Shown here: positions 43,612 to 50,917 of the stretch, in pieces
Numbering within the stretch: the stretch's first letter is position 1
Layout: the number at the start of each line of letters is the position of its first letter
DNA from: CAVPXC01 sp963709505
GTDB lineage: Bacteria > Chloroflexota > Anaerolineae > JAAEKA01
Reading direction: 5' to 3'
Assembly: GCA_963709505.1 (NCBI GenBank)
Contig: CAVPXC010000016.1
Coordinates: 1-64,000 of the forward strand
DNA length: 64,000 nucleotides
Notes under the pieces: model-generated
Databases searched by the model: none
Told to the model about the DNA's origin: nothing
The model's input: only the letters and a program-made list of their open reading frames with translations
Made by a program: the position numbers and the translations under genes

Positions 43612-44157
43612 ATGACATTTCAAGCTTATCTCGACAGCGTCAAAGCTCAGACAGGAAAGACGCCCGAAGATTTTCGTCTGCTGGCTGCTGAAAAGGGGCT
43701 GGTCAAAAACGGTGAAATCGTCGCCTGGCTAAAGGCAGACTATGGACTGGGACACGGCCATGCCAACGCCATTGCGCACGTGATCACGCAGCATGGCCAG
43801 GAACGGGTCAGCACGGAAGAGGCGATCGCCGCCCATTTCACGGGCAAAAAGGCCGTCTGGCGCGAGCCGTACGATGCACTGATGGCGGCCATTGCCGAGT
43901 TTGGCCCAGACGTACAGCCGGGGCCTGCCAAGTCGTACATCAGCCTGCTGCGCGGTGAGAAGAAATTTGGCATCGTGCAGGTGTCAACCGAGCGCCTGGA
44001 TATTGGCATCAAGCTCAAGGGCGTCGCGCCTACCGAGCGGTTCGAAGCCGCCGGATCGTGGAACGCCATGGTCTCGCACCGTGTGCGCATCACCGATCCG
44101 CAACAAATCGACGGAGATGTGCTTGCGTGGCTAAAACAGGCCTATGACGCAGCCTAA
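43612..44157 (+). CDS. DUF4287 (plus DUF5655-like) protein
   Basis: 181 residues, RBS AGGAG. DUF4287 N-terminus (FQAYLDSVKAQTGKTPEDFR, ADYGLGHGHANAIAHVI), followed by a DUF5655-like part (AFGPDV..PAKSYISLLRGEKKF). Function unknown. The next gene starts within its end. Confidence 0.75.
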   Translation: MTFQAYLDSVKAQTGKTPEDFRLLAAEKGLVKNGEIVAWLKADYGLGHGHANAIAHVITQHGQERVSTEEAIAAHFTGKKAVWREPYDALMAAIAEFGPDVQPGPAKSYISLLRGEKKFGIVQVSTERLDIGIKLKGVAPTERFEAAGSWNAMVSHRVRITDPQQIDGDVLAWLKQAYDAA

Positions 44158-45256
44158 GCCATCGCACCTCAGTCGAATTGCGCTGTCTCGACTGGCAAAC
44201 CAAGGCATTGCCCCCCCAACGTTTGCTGAGCCGGGCGATGTCGTCACCTGGTTGGGCGCGTTACAAGCCCAGGACTACGGCGGGGCGCTGTGGTCGATTG
44301 GGTTGCGTATGGCCGGCTCGACTGAGCGCGACATCGAACGGGCAATTGTCGAGCGTGCCATCGTGCGCACTTGGCCGATGCGCGGCACATTGCATTTTGT
44401 CGCCGCAAAGGACGTGCGTTGGATGCTGGCACTGCTCACCCCACGGGTGATTGCAGGGAGCGCCGGCCGCTATCGCCAGCTCGAACTGGACGAAACGATC
44501 GTTGCTCGAAGCAAGGAGGTGTTTGCCCAAGCGTTACAGGGCGGCAAGCAGCTCACCCGTGATGAAATGCTTCAATCGCTGGAACAGGCCAACATCGCCA
44601 CGGCCGGCCAGCGCGGCTACCATCTCCTCGGACGGTCGGCGCAAGATGGGCTGATCTGCTTTGGCTCGCGCCGTGGAAAACAGCAAACCTTTACGCTGCT
44701 CGACGAATGGATTCCTCAGACCGGCCCACGGGCGCGCGACGAAGCTTTGGCCGAGCTGACCAGGCGTTATTTTATCAGCCACGGGCCGGCCACGATGCAG
44801 GATCTGATGCGGTGGGCAGGTCTGACGACGGCAGAGGCAAAAATAGGCTTGGAGGCCGCCGGGAAGGAATTGATCCAGGAAACTATTGCGGACCGCGTTT
44901 ACTGGATGACGAGCAATATTGGAGAGCTGAGCAACGTAATCGAGTCCGCTTATCTGCTCCCTGGTTTCGACGAATATCTCCTCGGCTACGGCGATCGCAG
45001 CGCCGTGCTCGATCCAGCCGACGCTCAACGCATCTGCCCCGGCGGCAACGGCATGTTCAGCCCAACCATCGTGATCGATGGCCACGTCGCGGGCACCTGG
45101 AAACGGACCTTCAAAAAAGGCGCGGTGGCAATCGAATTGACGCCATTCCGAGCCTTGACCCCCGCGGAGAATCATGCGCTTAGCGCAGCTGCGGAGCGAT
45201 ATGGCGAATTTCTAGAAATGCCGGCTGTGTTGACTCACGCAAGCAGTACGCAATGA
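44144..45256 (+). CDS. Winged-helix AlkZ/YcaQ-like DNA glycosylase family protein
   Basis: 370 residues of the HTH_42 family. The glycosylase QxQ motif known from AlkZ occurs as Q41-A-Q43 (LGALQAQDY). Winged-helix repeats (RDEMLQSLEQANIATAGQRG, PATMQDLMRWAGLTTAEAK) follow. Members remove bulky or cross-linked alkylated bases; activity here is inferred from the motif. It overlaps the DUF4287 gene by 14 bases. Confidence 0.75.
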   Translation: MTQPKPSHLSRIALSRLANQGIAPPTFAEPGDVVTWLGALQAQDYGGALWSIGLRMAGSTERDIERAIVERAIVRTWPMRGTLHFVAAKDVRWMLALLTPRVIAGSAGRYRQLELDETIVARSKEVFAQALQGGKQLTRDEMLQSLEQANIATAGQRGYHLLGRSAQDGLICFGSRRGKQQTFTLLDEWIPQTGPRARDEALAELTRRYFISHGPATMQDLMRWAGLTTAEAKIGLEAAGKELIQETIADRVYWMTSNIGELSNVIESAYLLPGFDEYLLGYGDRSAVLDPADAQRICPGGNGMFSPTIVIDGHVAGTWKRTFKKGAVAIELTPFRALTPAENHALSAAAERYGEFLEMPAVLTHASSTQ

Positions 45257-45260
45257 ATAA

Positions 45261-45289
45261 TTGACAATTTCAAACAAATGTTCTATACT
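45261..45289 (+). promoter_or_regulatory. Promoter with second LexA-like box
   Basis: TTGACA (45261-45266), 17 bases, TATACT (45284-45289). AAACAAATGTTC (45272-45283) lies directly before the -10, sharing CAAATGTTCTATA with the promoter at 39780. It drives the DinB gene at 45319. Confidence 0.55.
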
Positions 45290-45318
45290 CTACGACAAAT
45301 AGCGTACAAAGGCGAACC

Positions 45319-45795
45319 ATGTCAACTCAAATTCAAACCGAGCATTTCACCAACGCGCTTTACACCCTGCTTGATGAAACCTTCGACAGCGTACATGGCA
45401 TCTTTCTCGACAAAGGCACGTCGATGTTTGAGACCTTAGCGACGATTTCGTCTGAGGAAGCGTCGATTCCGGTAGGTGGCAAGTGCGCGACACTGGCTGC
45501 CCAGGTCAAACACGTGGCCTTCTATCTCGACGTGCTGGAACAGGGTGTGCGGACGCAACAATTCGAACGGCAGGACTGGGGCAAGATCTGGCGCGAGACG
45601 GGCGCGGTCACGGCCGAAGAATGGGACGCACTCAAGGCATCGTTGCGTGCAAGCTATGACCGCATCAAGGCACTGATCGCCGGCACGACCGAGTGGTCAA
45701 GTGAAGATCAGATCGGCGGTGCCATCGCAACTATCGTACACACTGCGTATCATCTGGGCGAGATTCGGCAAGCTTTGTGCAGCTTGAGGCAGTAA
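45319..45795 (+). CDS. DinB family protein
   Basis: 158 residues. Four-helix bundle pattern with His in VKHVAFYLD and VHTAYHLGEIRQ. RBS GGCGAACC is weak. Its stop codon TAA lies in the left end of the palindromic element at 45792. Has its own promoter with the LexA-like box. Confidence 0.8.
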   Translation: MSTQIQTEHFTNALYTLLDETFDSVHGIFLDKGTSMFETLATISSEEASIPVGGKCATLAAQVKHVAFYLDVLEQGVRTQQFERQDWGKIWRETGAVTAEEWDALKASLRASYDRIKALIAGTTEWSSEDQIGGAIATIVHTAYHLGEIRQALCSLRQ

Positions 45796-45927
45796 CTACC
45801 CTGTAAACTAAGTTTCTGCGTAGTGTCACCCTGAGGCTCGGCGAAGGGTCCCTGCTCTGCAAAACGGGGACCCTTCGCCGAGCCTCAGGGTGACACTACG
45901 CAAGGATTAATTCTACAGAGTAGTAAC
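45792..45927. repeat. MITE-like palindromic element, family B
   Basis: Outer arms GTAACTACCCTGTA (45792-45805) and TACAGAGTAGTAAC (45914-45927); a perfect inner stem GCGTAGTGTCACCCTGAGGC (45818 on) mirrored to 45901. It shares the GTAACT end with family A. No target duplication is seen. Confidence 0.7.
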
Positions 45928-45947
45928 CAAGTTCAGGAGCAGAATCA

Positions 45948-46346
45948 ATGATAAAGCGGGCCACTGGAACGTTCGAGGTTGTCATGCAACCGCTGTCGGA
46001 GCCGGACGCTCTGCCCGGCGCAGCGCTGGGCAGAATGTCGCTTGATAAACAGTTCGACGGCGATCTCCTCGCCGTTGGCAAGGGCGAGATGCTCACGGCG
46101 CTCACCGGCGTCGAGGGATCGGCGGGCTATGTAGCCATCGAGCGCGTGACGGGGACACTCAATGGCCGCAAAGGCAGTTTTGTGTTTCAGCACGCGGGCA
46201 TCATGAGCCGCGGCGATCAGCAACTTTCGATTTTGGTCGTTCCCGACTCCGGCACTGAGCAACTAACCGGCATTTCGGGTGTATTCTCACTCACTATGGT
46301 CGATGGCAAGCACGGTTATGTGTTTGACTACTCGCTGCCTGAATAG
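45948..46346 (+). CDS. DUF3224 family protein
   Basis: 132 residues, beta-rich; pattern KRATGTFEVVMQPLSEPD, GRMSLDKQFDGDLLAVGKGE, and HGYVFDYSLPE. Small beta-barrel of unknown role. Close in front of the BNR-repeat gene (19-base gap). Confidence 0.8.
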   Translation: MIKRATGTFEVVMQPLSEPDALPGAALGRMSLDKQFDGDLLAVGKGEMLTALTGVEGSAGYVAIERVTGTLNGRKGSFVFQHAGIMSRGDQQLSILVVPDSGTEQLTGISGVFSLTMVDGKHGYVFDYSLPE

Positions 46347-46365
46347 CGCATCAAAGGAGAGACGC

Positions 46366-47481
46366 ATGAGCACTGTACGAGTATTGGTCGGGACGCGCAA
46401 GGGCGCGTTCATTCTGACTTCGGATGCAAAGCGCGCCCAGTGGGACGTCAGCGGACCCCACTTTGCGGGCTGGGAAATCTACCACATCAAGGGGTCACCC
46501 GTTGACCCGAACCGGCTGTATGCGTCGCAATCCACCGGCTGGTTCGGGCAGCTGATCCAGCGCTCCGACGATGGCGGCACGACCTGGGAGCCGGTGGGCA
46601 ATGAGTTTGTCTACGACGGCGTCCCCGGCACGCATCTGTGGTACGACGGCACCCAGCATCCCTGGGAGTTCAAGCGCGTCTGGCTGCTTGAGCCGTCGCT
46701 GACCGACCCGGATACGGTCTATGCCGGCGTGGAAGACGGTGCCTTGTTTCGTTCGAACGATAGCGGAAAGACGTGGCAGGAACTCTCCGGGCTGCGCAAT
46801 ACCAAAGGACACCTCTGGCAGCCAGGGGCGGGTGGGATGTGTTTGCACACGATCGTGCAGGACCCGGGCGACCCCAACCGGATCTACGTCGCGATTTCGG
46901 CCGCGGGCGCGTTCCGCACCGACGACGGCGGCGTGACGTGGCTGCCGATCAACCGCGGCCTCAACTCGCCATTCGAACTACCTGACCCGAGCGCCGAGGT
47001 CGGCCACTGCGTCCACAGCATCGCCATGCATCCCTCGCGCCCCGACGTGCTCTTTATGCAGAAGCACTGGGACGTCATGCGCAGCGACGACGCCGGCGGC
47101 ATGTGGCACGAAGTCAGCGGCAACCTGCCAAGCGACTTTGGCTTCCCGATTGCCGTTCACGCGCACGAGCCAGAGACCGTCTACGTTGTGCCGATCAAGA
47201 GCGACTCGGAGCATTTTCCACCCGATGGCAAACTGCGCGTCTATCGCAGCCGGACGGGCGGGAACGAGTGGGAGGCGCTCACCAACGGCCTGCCGCAGAG
47301 CGATTGCTACGTCAATGTGTTCCGCAGCGCGCTCACCGTCGATTCGCTCAATTCGTGCGGCATCTACTTCGGCACCACCGGCGGGCAGGTGTACGCATCG
47401 GCCAATTCCGGCGACAACTGGACGGCTATCGTGCGAGATCTGCCGGCCGTGCTGTCGGTTGAGGTTCAAACCCTGCGATGA
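46366..47481 (+). CDS. BNR-repeat (sialidase-like beta-propeller) protein
   Basis: 371 residues, start at 46366 (AAAGGAG). Asp-box-like motifs recur: SDDGGTTWE, SNDSGKTWQ, TDDGGVTWL, SDDAGGMWH and SANSGDNWT. A cytoplasmic propeller, since no signal peptide is present. The sialidase label does not prove hydrolase activity. Its stop overlaps the start of the MoaD/ThiS gene, a coupling that suggests joint function. Confidence 0.8.
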   Translation: MSTVRVLVGTRKGAFILTSDAKRAQWDVSGPHFAGWEIYHIKGSPVDPNRLYASQSTGWFGQLIQRSDDGGTTWEPVGNEFVYDGVPGTHLWYDGTQHPWEFKRVWLLEPSLTDPDTVYAGVEDGALFRSNDSGKTWQELSGLRNTKGHLWQPGAGGMCLHTIVQDPGDPNRIYVAISAAGAFRTDDGGVTWLPINRGLNSPFELPDPSAEVGHCVHSIAMHPSRPDVLFMQKHWDVMRSDDAGGMWHEVSGNLPSDFGFPIAVHAHEPETVYVVPIKSDSEHFPPDGKLRVYRSRTGGNEWEALTNGLPQSDCYVNVFRSALTVDSLNSCGIYFGTTGGQVYASANSGDNWTAIVRDLPAVLSVEVQTLR

Positions 47482-47774
47482 TCCGCGTCGTTCTCCCGCA
47501 CCATCTGCGGACGTTGGCGCACGTCGGCAAAGAGGTCGAGCTTCAGATCGACGAGCCGGTGACGCAGCGTTCGATCCTGGACGCCTTGGAGGCACAGTAT
47601 CCGATGCTGCGCGGGACGATCCGCGACCGCGCCACGCAGCAACGGCGGTCGCTGGTTCGGTTTTTCGCCTGCGGGCAGGATGTGTCGCTTGAGCCGGCGG
47701 ATGCACCGCTGCCGGCTGCGGTCGCAACAGGCGTAGAGCCTTTTCTGGTCGTTGGGGCTATGGCGGGTGGCTAG
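47478..47774 (+). CDS. MoaD/ThiS family ubiquitin-like protein
   Basis: 98 residues ending in Gly-Gly (…AMAGG), as needed for activation to a thiocarboxylate sulfur carrier. Body VLPHHLRTLAHVGKEVELQI fits the beta-grasp fold. It overlaps the BNR-repeat gene by ATGA and has no E1-like gene nearby. Its sulfur acceptor is unknown. Confidence 0.8.
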   Translation: MIRVVLPHHLRTLAHVGKEVELQIDEPVTQRSILDALEAQYPMLRGTIRDRATQQRRSLVRFFACGQDVSLEPADAPLPAAVATGVEPFLVVGAMAGG

Positions 47775-47810
47775 TACAGGGTGGGTGGCGAAAGTCCACC
47801 CACCCTGTAC
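47774..47810 (+). terminator. Terminator hairpin
   Basis: GTACAGGGTGGGTGG (47774-47788) pairs perfectly with CCACCCACCCTGTAC (47796-47810). It directly follows the MoaD stop and separates it from the convergent DUF6958-like gene. No T run follows. Confidence 0.6.
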
Positions 47811-47826
47811 CAGGTTGCTGGCGATG

Positions 47827-48129
47827 TCAGGAAGCACGATGCCAGCGCAACGGTTTGGTCGGCTCGCGCACCAGGCTTTCCTTGGCCTCCAGATCCAACT
47901 GCACGGCCTTCGCCCACCAGCCAGCCTTCGCGCCGCCAGGGTACAGGTCTTCAGGCAGGTGCGGCACGACTGCCTCGCGGATTTCGCTTTGGGTCAAGCC
48001 GGGTGCTGTGTCCGGCAGGACCTTCCACATGGCCTGCTCCATCGCGTCGTACATCGCTTTGCTCACGCGGGTCGCGCTGCCTGGCACGTTCACATTTTCG
48101 ATCACGATCTTGTCGTCGCTGCTGTTCAT
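47827..48129 (-). CDS. DUF6958-like small protein
   Basis: 100 residues from ATG 48129 (an ATG also at 48132). Helical, KIVIENVNVPGSATRVSKAM then LTQSEIREAVVPHLPEDLYP and GAKAGWWAKAVQLDLEAKES, a small winged-helix-like arrangement. Function unknown. Follows the DUF1801 gene by 26 bases on the minus strand. Confidence 0.6.
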   Translation of the reverse strand: MNSSDDKIVIENVNVPGSATRVSKAMYDAMEQAMWKVLPDTAPGLTQSEIREAVVPHLPEDLYPGGAKAGWWAKAVQLDLEAKESLVREPTKPLRWHRAS

Positions 48130-48155
48130 CATACCTCCGGTCACTGCGTGACCCG

Positions 48156-48617
48156 CTATGTTCGCTTGCGTTTGCGCACGGGGTGCGCTTTTTCTACCTG
48201 GGCGATAAACTCGTCAACGCCCACCATAGCCACGCTCTGCCCGATCAACGCCAGAGGCAGATCGTCCAGCTTTCGGAAGCGCACACACGATTTGCCCACG
48301 TCATAGCGTTTGCCCGTGGCCCGATAGGCTCCTTCAAACGCCTGGCGCGCCTCGTCGTCGGCGTAGATTCCGGTCAGATAGACCGCCATGTGGTGCTTCT
48401 GTGAGGCGAGCGCCGCATACGTCAGCGGTTGCCCGTTGTAGGTGTTGGGGTACCTGTTCAGCGGCACTTGATAGGTAATCATGCCCCAATTCATCGCCTC
48501 CTCGTAACCAACCGGCAGGTTCGCCAGGATGGTCTGGCGGACCGCCTCGATTGCGGCTCGGCGGTCGGCGGGCAGTTCTGCCAAATACTGCGCGACGGTT
48601 GTTGCGTCCGATTGCAT
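48156..48617 (-). CDS. DUF1801 family protein
   Basis: 153 residues, start at 48617 (AAGGAGGCAAGACTC upstream). Core GYEEAMNWGMITYQVPLNRY and HHMAVYLTGIYADD. The longer open frame to 49079 is not coding. Second DUF1801 type in the window. Confidence 0.8.
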   Translation of the reverse strand: MQSDATTVAQYLAELPADRRAAIEAVRQTILANLPVGYEEAMNWGMITYQVPLNRYPNTYNGQPLTYAALASQKHHMAVYLTGIYADDEARQAFEGAYRATGKRYDVGKSCVRFRKLDDLPLALIGQSVAMVGVDEFIAQVEKAHPVRKRKRT

Positions 48618-48817
48618 GAGTCTTGCCTCCTTATACCTTCGTTGTCCGCTCTCTTTTTCTGTCCAGGATTGTCTGATGCCATTACCCTGGATGATATAAG
48701 CAGATGGCGTCCCATTCCGCAATCCAGCATCCTGTAGATCGGCGTCTTCCTCAGCGAGCCAGCCGGTCGCGCCGGCGCGGGCAGGCAAACACGCCACCTG
48801 CCGCCTCCGATGCTCGG

Positions 48818-49915
48818 CTACGGCCTCTTTGCCGACCAAGCATCCTGGCACGCAAAGACCAGGCGAACCATCAGATTGTAGGAAAGGCTGCGCTCCTTGA
48901 TCTGGTTGACCGTGCCGGAGATGGTAAGATCCAGATCCGGGACATAGAACAGGACAGCGCCGGACGCGCCCGAGTGCCCGATCATCGGCGGGGCCGGCCG
49001 CAGGGGCGAGAAGTAGCGGGGCAGCGCAAAGCGCATGATCCCCATGCCATACTGAAGGGGGGTGAAGATGCGCCGCCAATCCCGCTGCAACTGATCCAGG
49101 TACGAACGCGGAAACAGCGCGCCGGCCATGAACGCTCGGAGAAAGAGAAGGCCATCCCTGGCTGTCGAAACGATCCCGCCATCGGCTCTCACCGAGGCCA
49201 TTGCCTTCGGAATGACAACGGGTTCGTTGCCGTAGAGCATCGGAGCGACCTCGGAATAGCGGTCCAGGGTTTCGACGGAAAACGGGTACGTCTCCTCGAG
49301 GCCCAGCGGCGCCGTAATCCGGCTCCGCACGGCCTCTTCGAAGGTGACGCCGGTCGTCGATTCGATCAGCGCCCCCAGGAGCTGGTAGTTGGTATCCGAG
49401 TAGAACGCCTTGCCAGGCGTGGACGGAGCGAATTTGGGCTGTAGTTCTTCCTTGGTGATACGGAGGACGTCTTCGAATGACCAGGCGAAGTCCGCTCTGA
49501 GCGCGTCCTGGAATTGGCTCCCTCCATCTGCGCGTCTCTGTTCGAAGTAGTCGGCAATTCCAGACGTGTGGGAGAGCAGTTCGCGCACGGTGATTCGGTT
49601 GCTCGAATCCACGCCGCGCAGCACGTGAATGCCGGCCATGATCGCGGGCTCAAGGTATTTCCCTGCCGGCGCATCGAGATCCACTTGCCGCTGCTCGCAC
49701 AACTGCATGATGATGGCGGTTACGTACAGCTTCGTCGTGCTGGCGATGAAGAACTGGCGCGATGAGGCAGATGAGCGCCACTCCCACGTCCATCCCCGGC
49801 TGGGCGACGCAAGCGCGAACTGCACGGCGTTGGTGTCGGATCGCGCGTCGTAAGAGGAGAGGATGCCAGCAAGCTTGGCCTCAAGTTTGGGGTGAGGGGT
49901 TAATTGGTTTTGCAT
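48818..49915 (-). CDS. Serine hydrolase (class C beta-lactamase-like)
   Basis: 365 residues, start at 49915 (AGGAG upstream). Motif SxxK is S59-T-T-K62 (IASTTKLY), the YxN equivalent YSDTNY and the third motif GHSGASG. No clear signal peptide, so cytoplasmic or differently exported. Such proteins may be esterases, peptidases or beta-lactamases; antibiotic resistance is not implied. A related fragment is at 41532-41710. Confidence 0.8.
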   Translation of the reverse strand: MQNQLTPHPKLEAKLAGILSSYDARSDTNAVQFALASPSRGWTWEWRSSASSRQFFIASTTKLYVTAIIMQLCEQRQVDLDAPAGKYLEPAIMAGIHVLRGVDSSNRITVRELLSHTSGIADYFEQRRADGGSQFQDALRADFAWSFEDVLRITKEELQPKFAPSTPGKAFYSDTNYQLLGALIESTTGVTFEEAVRSRITAPLGLEETYPFSVETLDRYSEVAPMLYGNEPVVIPKAMASVRADGGIVSTARDGLLFLRAFMAGALFPRSYLDQLQRDWRRIFTPLQYGMGIMRFALPRYFSPLRPAPPMIGHSGASGAVLFYVPDLDLTISGTVNQIKERSLSYNLMVRLVFACQDAWSAKRP

Positions 49916-49937
49916 GTTTCTACTCCTGATAGGTGAT

Positions 49938-50022
49938 CTAAACTCATGTTCTGTTGAAACCTGGGGTTTTGAGGCGACATTAGGCCAACAAAACTCCTGG
50001 TTTCTCCAGAACATGAGTTTAG
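49938..50022. repeat. Long imperfect inverted repeat
   Basis: CTAAACTCATGTTCTG (49938 on) is mirrored by CAGAACATGAGTTTAG ending at 50022, with inner GAAACC/GGTTTC and GTTTTG/CAAAAC pairs. It fills the space between the PadR stop and the serine hydrolase leader. Either a terminator/attenuator or another palindromic element; no target duplication seen. Confidence 0.55.
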
Positions 50023-50024
50023 CC

Positions 50025-50594
50025 TTACTGTTCTGCAGGCGTCACTGGAAGCTCGCCAGCCCTGATGCGCGCAATCACGCTCTCCAGCCATTCCAGGTCC
50101 ATGCGCGCCGACGCCAGCCCGTATTCGAGTGTCAACTGCCAGAAAAAACGCTCGCGCTGGGGTCCCATCGTCTGATCGTCCGCCCTGGCGGGCTGCGGTA
50201 TCCGGTCGTAGGCGTTGAGGACAGCGCGCGCCTCGGCGGCCAATCGCTCGAAAAGCGCGAGGATTTGCTCGTCGGTCAGCCGCCCGGCGAAGAATATCTG
50301 GATCAGCTCGGCAACGCGGGTATCCTGTGGGGGGAGGGGGTTGAGTAACCAGGTGCGCAGCGCCTCCTGGCCGGCCGGGGTGATGCGGTATTCCTTGCGG
50401 TCGGGATGGTCCTGGCCGCGAACAATCTCCTGCTCGACGTGCCCGCGTTCCGCAAGTTTTGCCAGAGTTCGATAGATCTGGCTCTGATCGGCCGGCCAGA
50501 AGTGGCGCACGGAGTTGTCGAAGACCTTTTTTAGGTCGTACCCCGACAGCGGGCGAAAGTTCAGAAAACCGAGGATAGCGTATTCGAGGGACAT
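50025..50594 (-). CDS. PadR family regulator
   Basis: 189 residues. PadR start MSLEYAILGFLNFRPLSGYD and wing QDHPDRKEYRITPAGQEAL, followed by the Vir_act_alpha_C-like helical tail. It is upstream of the serine hydrolase on the same strand and probably regulates it. The AT-rich promoter lies beyond 50595. Confidence 0.85.
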   Translation of the reverse strand: MSLEYAILGFLNFRPLSGYDLKKVFDNSVRHFWPADQSQIYRTLAKLAERGHVEQEIVRGQDHPDRKEYRITPAGQEALRTWLLNPLPPQDTRVAELIQIFFAGRLTDEQILALFERLAAEARAVLNAYDRIPQPARADDQTMGPQRERFFWQLTLEYGLASARMDLEWLESVIARIRAGELPVTPAEQ

Positions 50595-50735
50595 AGGGCA
50601 CTCATTTGAGACTCGTTAGTAGATTAGTCAAATATAAGATTAATCCTATAATAGCTCACGGTAGCACCCTTGTCAAATGTGGATAGAGCGCGTTTGCTTC
50701 GGACTGGCCATGTATAGTCAATGTTTTCATTGACA

Positions 50736-50838
50736 CCTTGATTCTGGGCAAAATAAGCAGGGTTCTATTCTGCCAGTGCAAAATAGATGGGTTTCTATTC
50801 CGACCATCCAAAATAGCCGGGGTTCTACCGCCAAAATC
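50736..50838. mobile_element. Solo end of the IS1380-like element
   Basis: About 103 bases match the left end of the IS at 36771 (CCTTGATT, then three ~30-bp CAAAATAG..GGGTTCTA units) with roughly one difference in ten. No transposase or second end follows. It is a remnant of a second insertion. Confidence 0.7.
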
Positions 50839-50846
50839 TGGGACGT

Positions 50847-50886
50847 AAAAAAAGCGGATGGGCGAGAAACACGCCGCCCATCCGCT
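50847..50886 (-). terminator. Terminator of the CAP-domain gene
   Basis: On the minus strand AGCGGATGGGCG...CGCCCATCCGCT followed by seven Ts (50847-50853 read as A on +). It lies about 30 bases after the stop of the gene ending at 50918. Confidence 0.8.
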
Positions 50887-50917
50887 GACTGTAAGTGGAT
50901 TTCTACAGTGGCGAGCG

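Noticed and set aside
48156..49079. Long 307-codon frame for the DUF1801 protein
   Set aside because: The N-terminal part overlaps the serine hydrolase in another frame and has no protein character; the ribosome site supports 48617.
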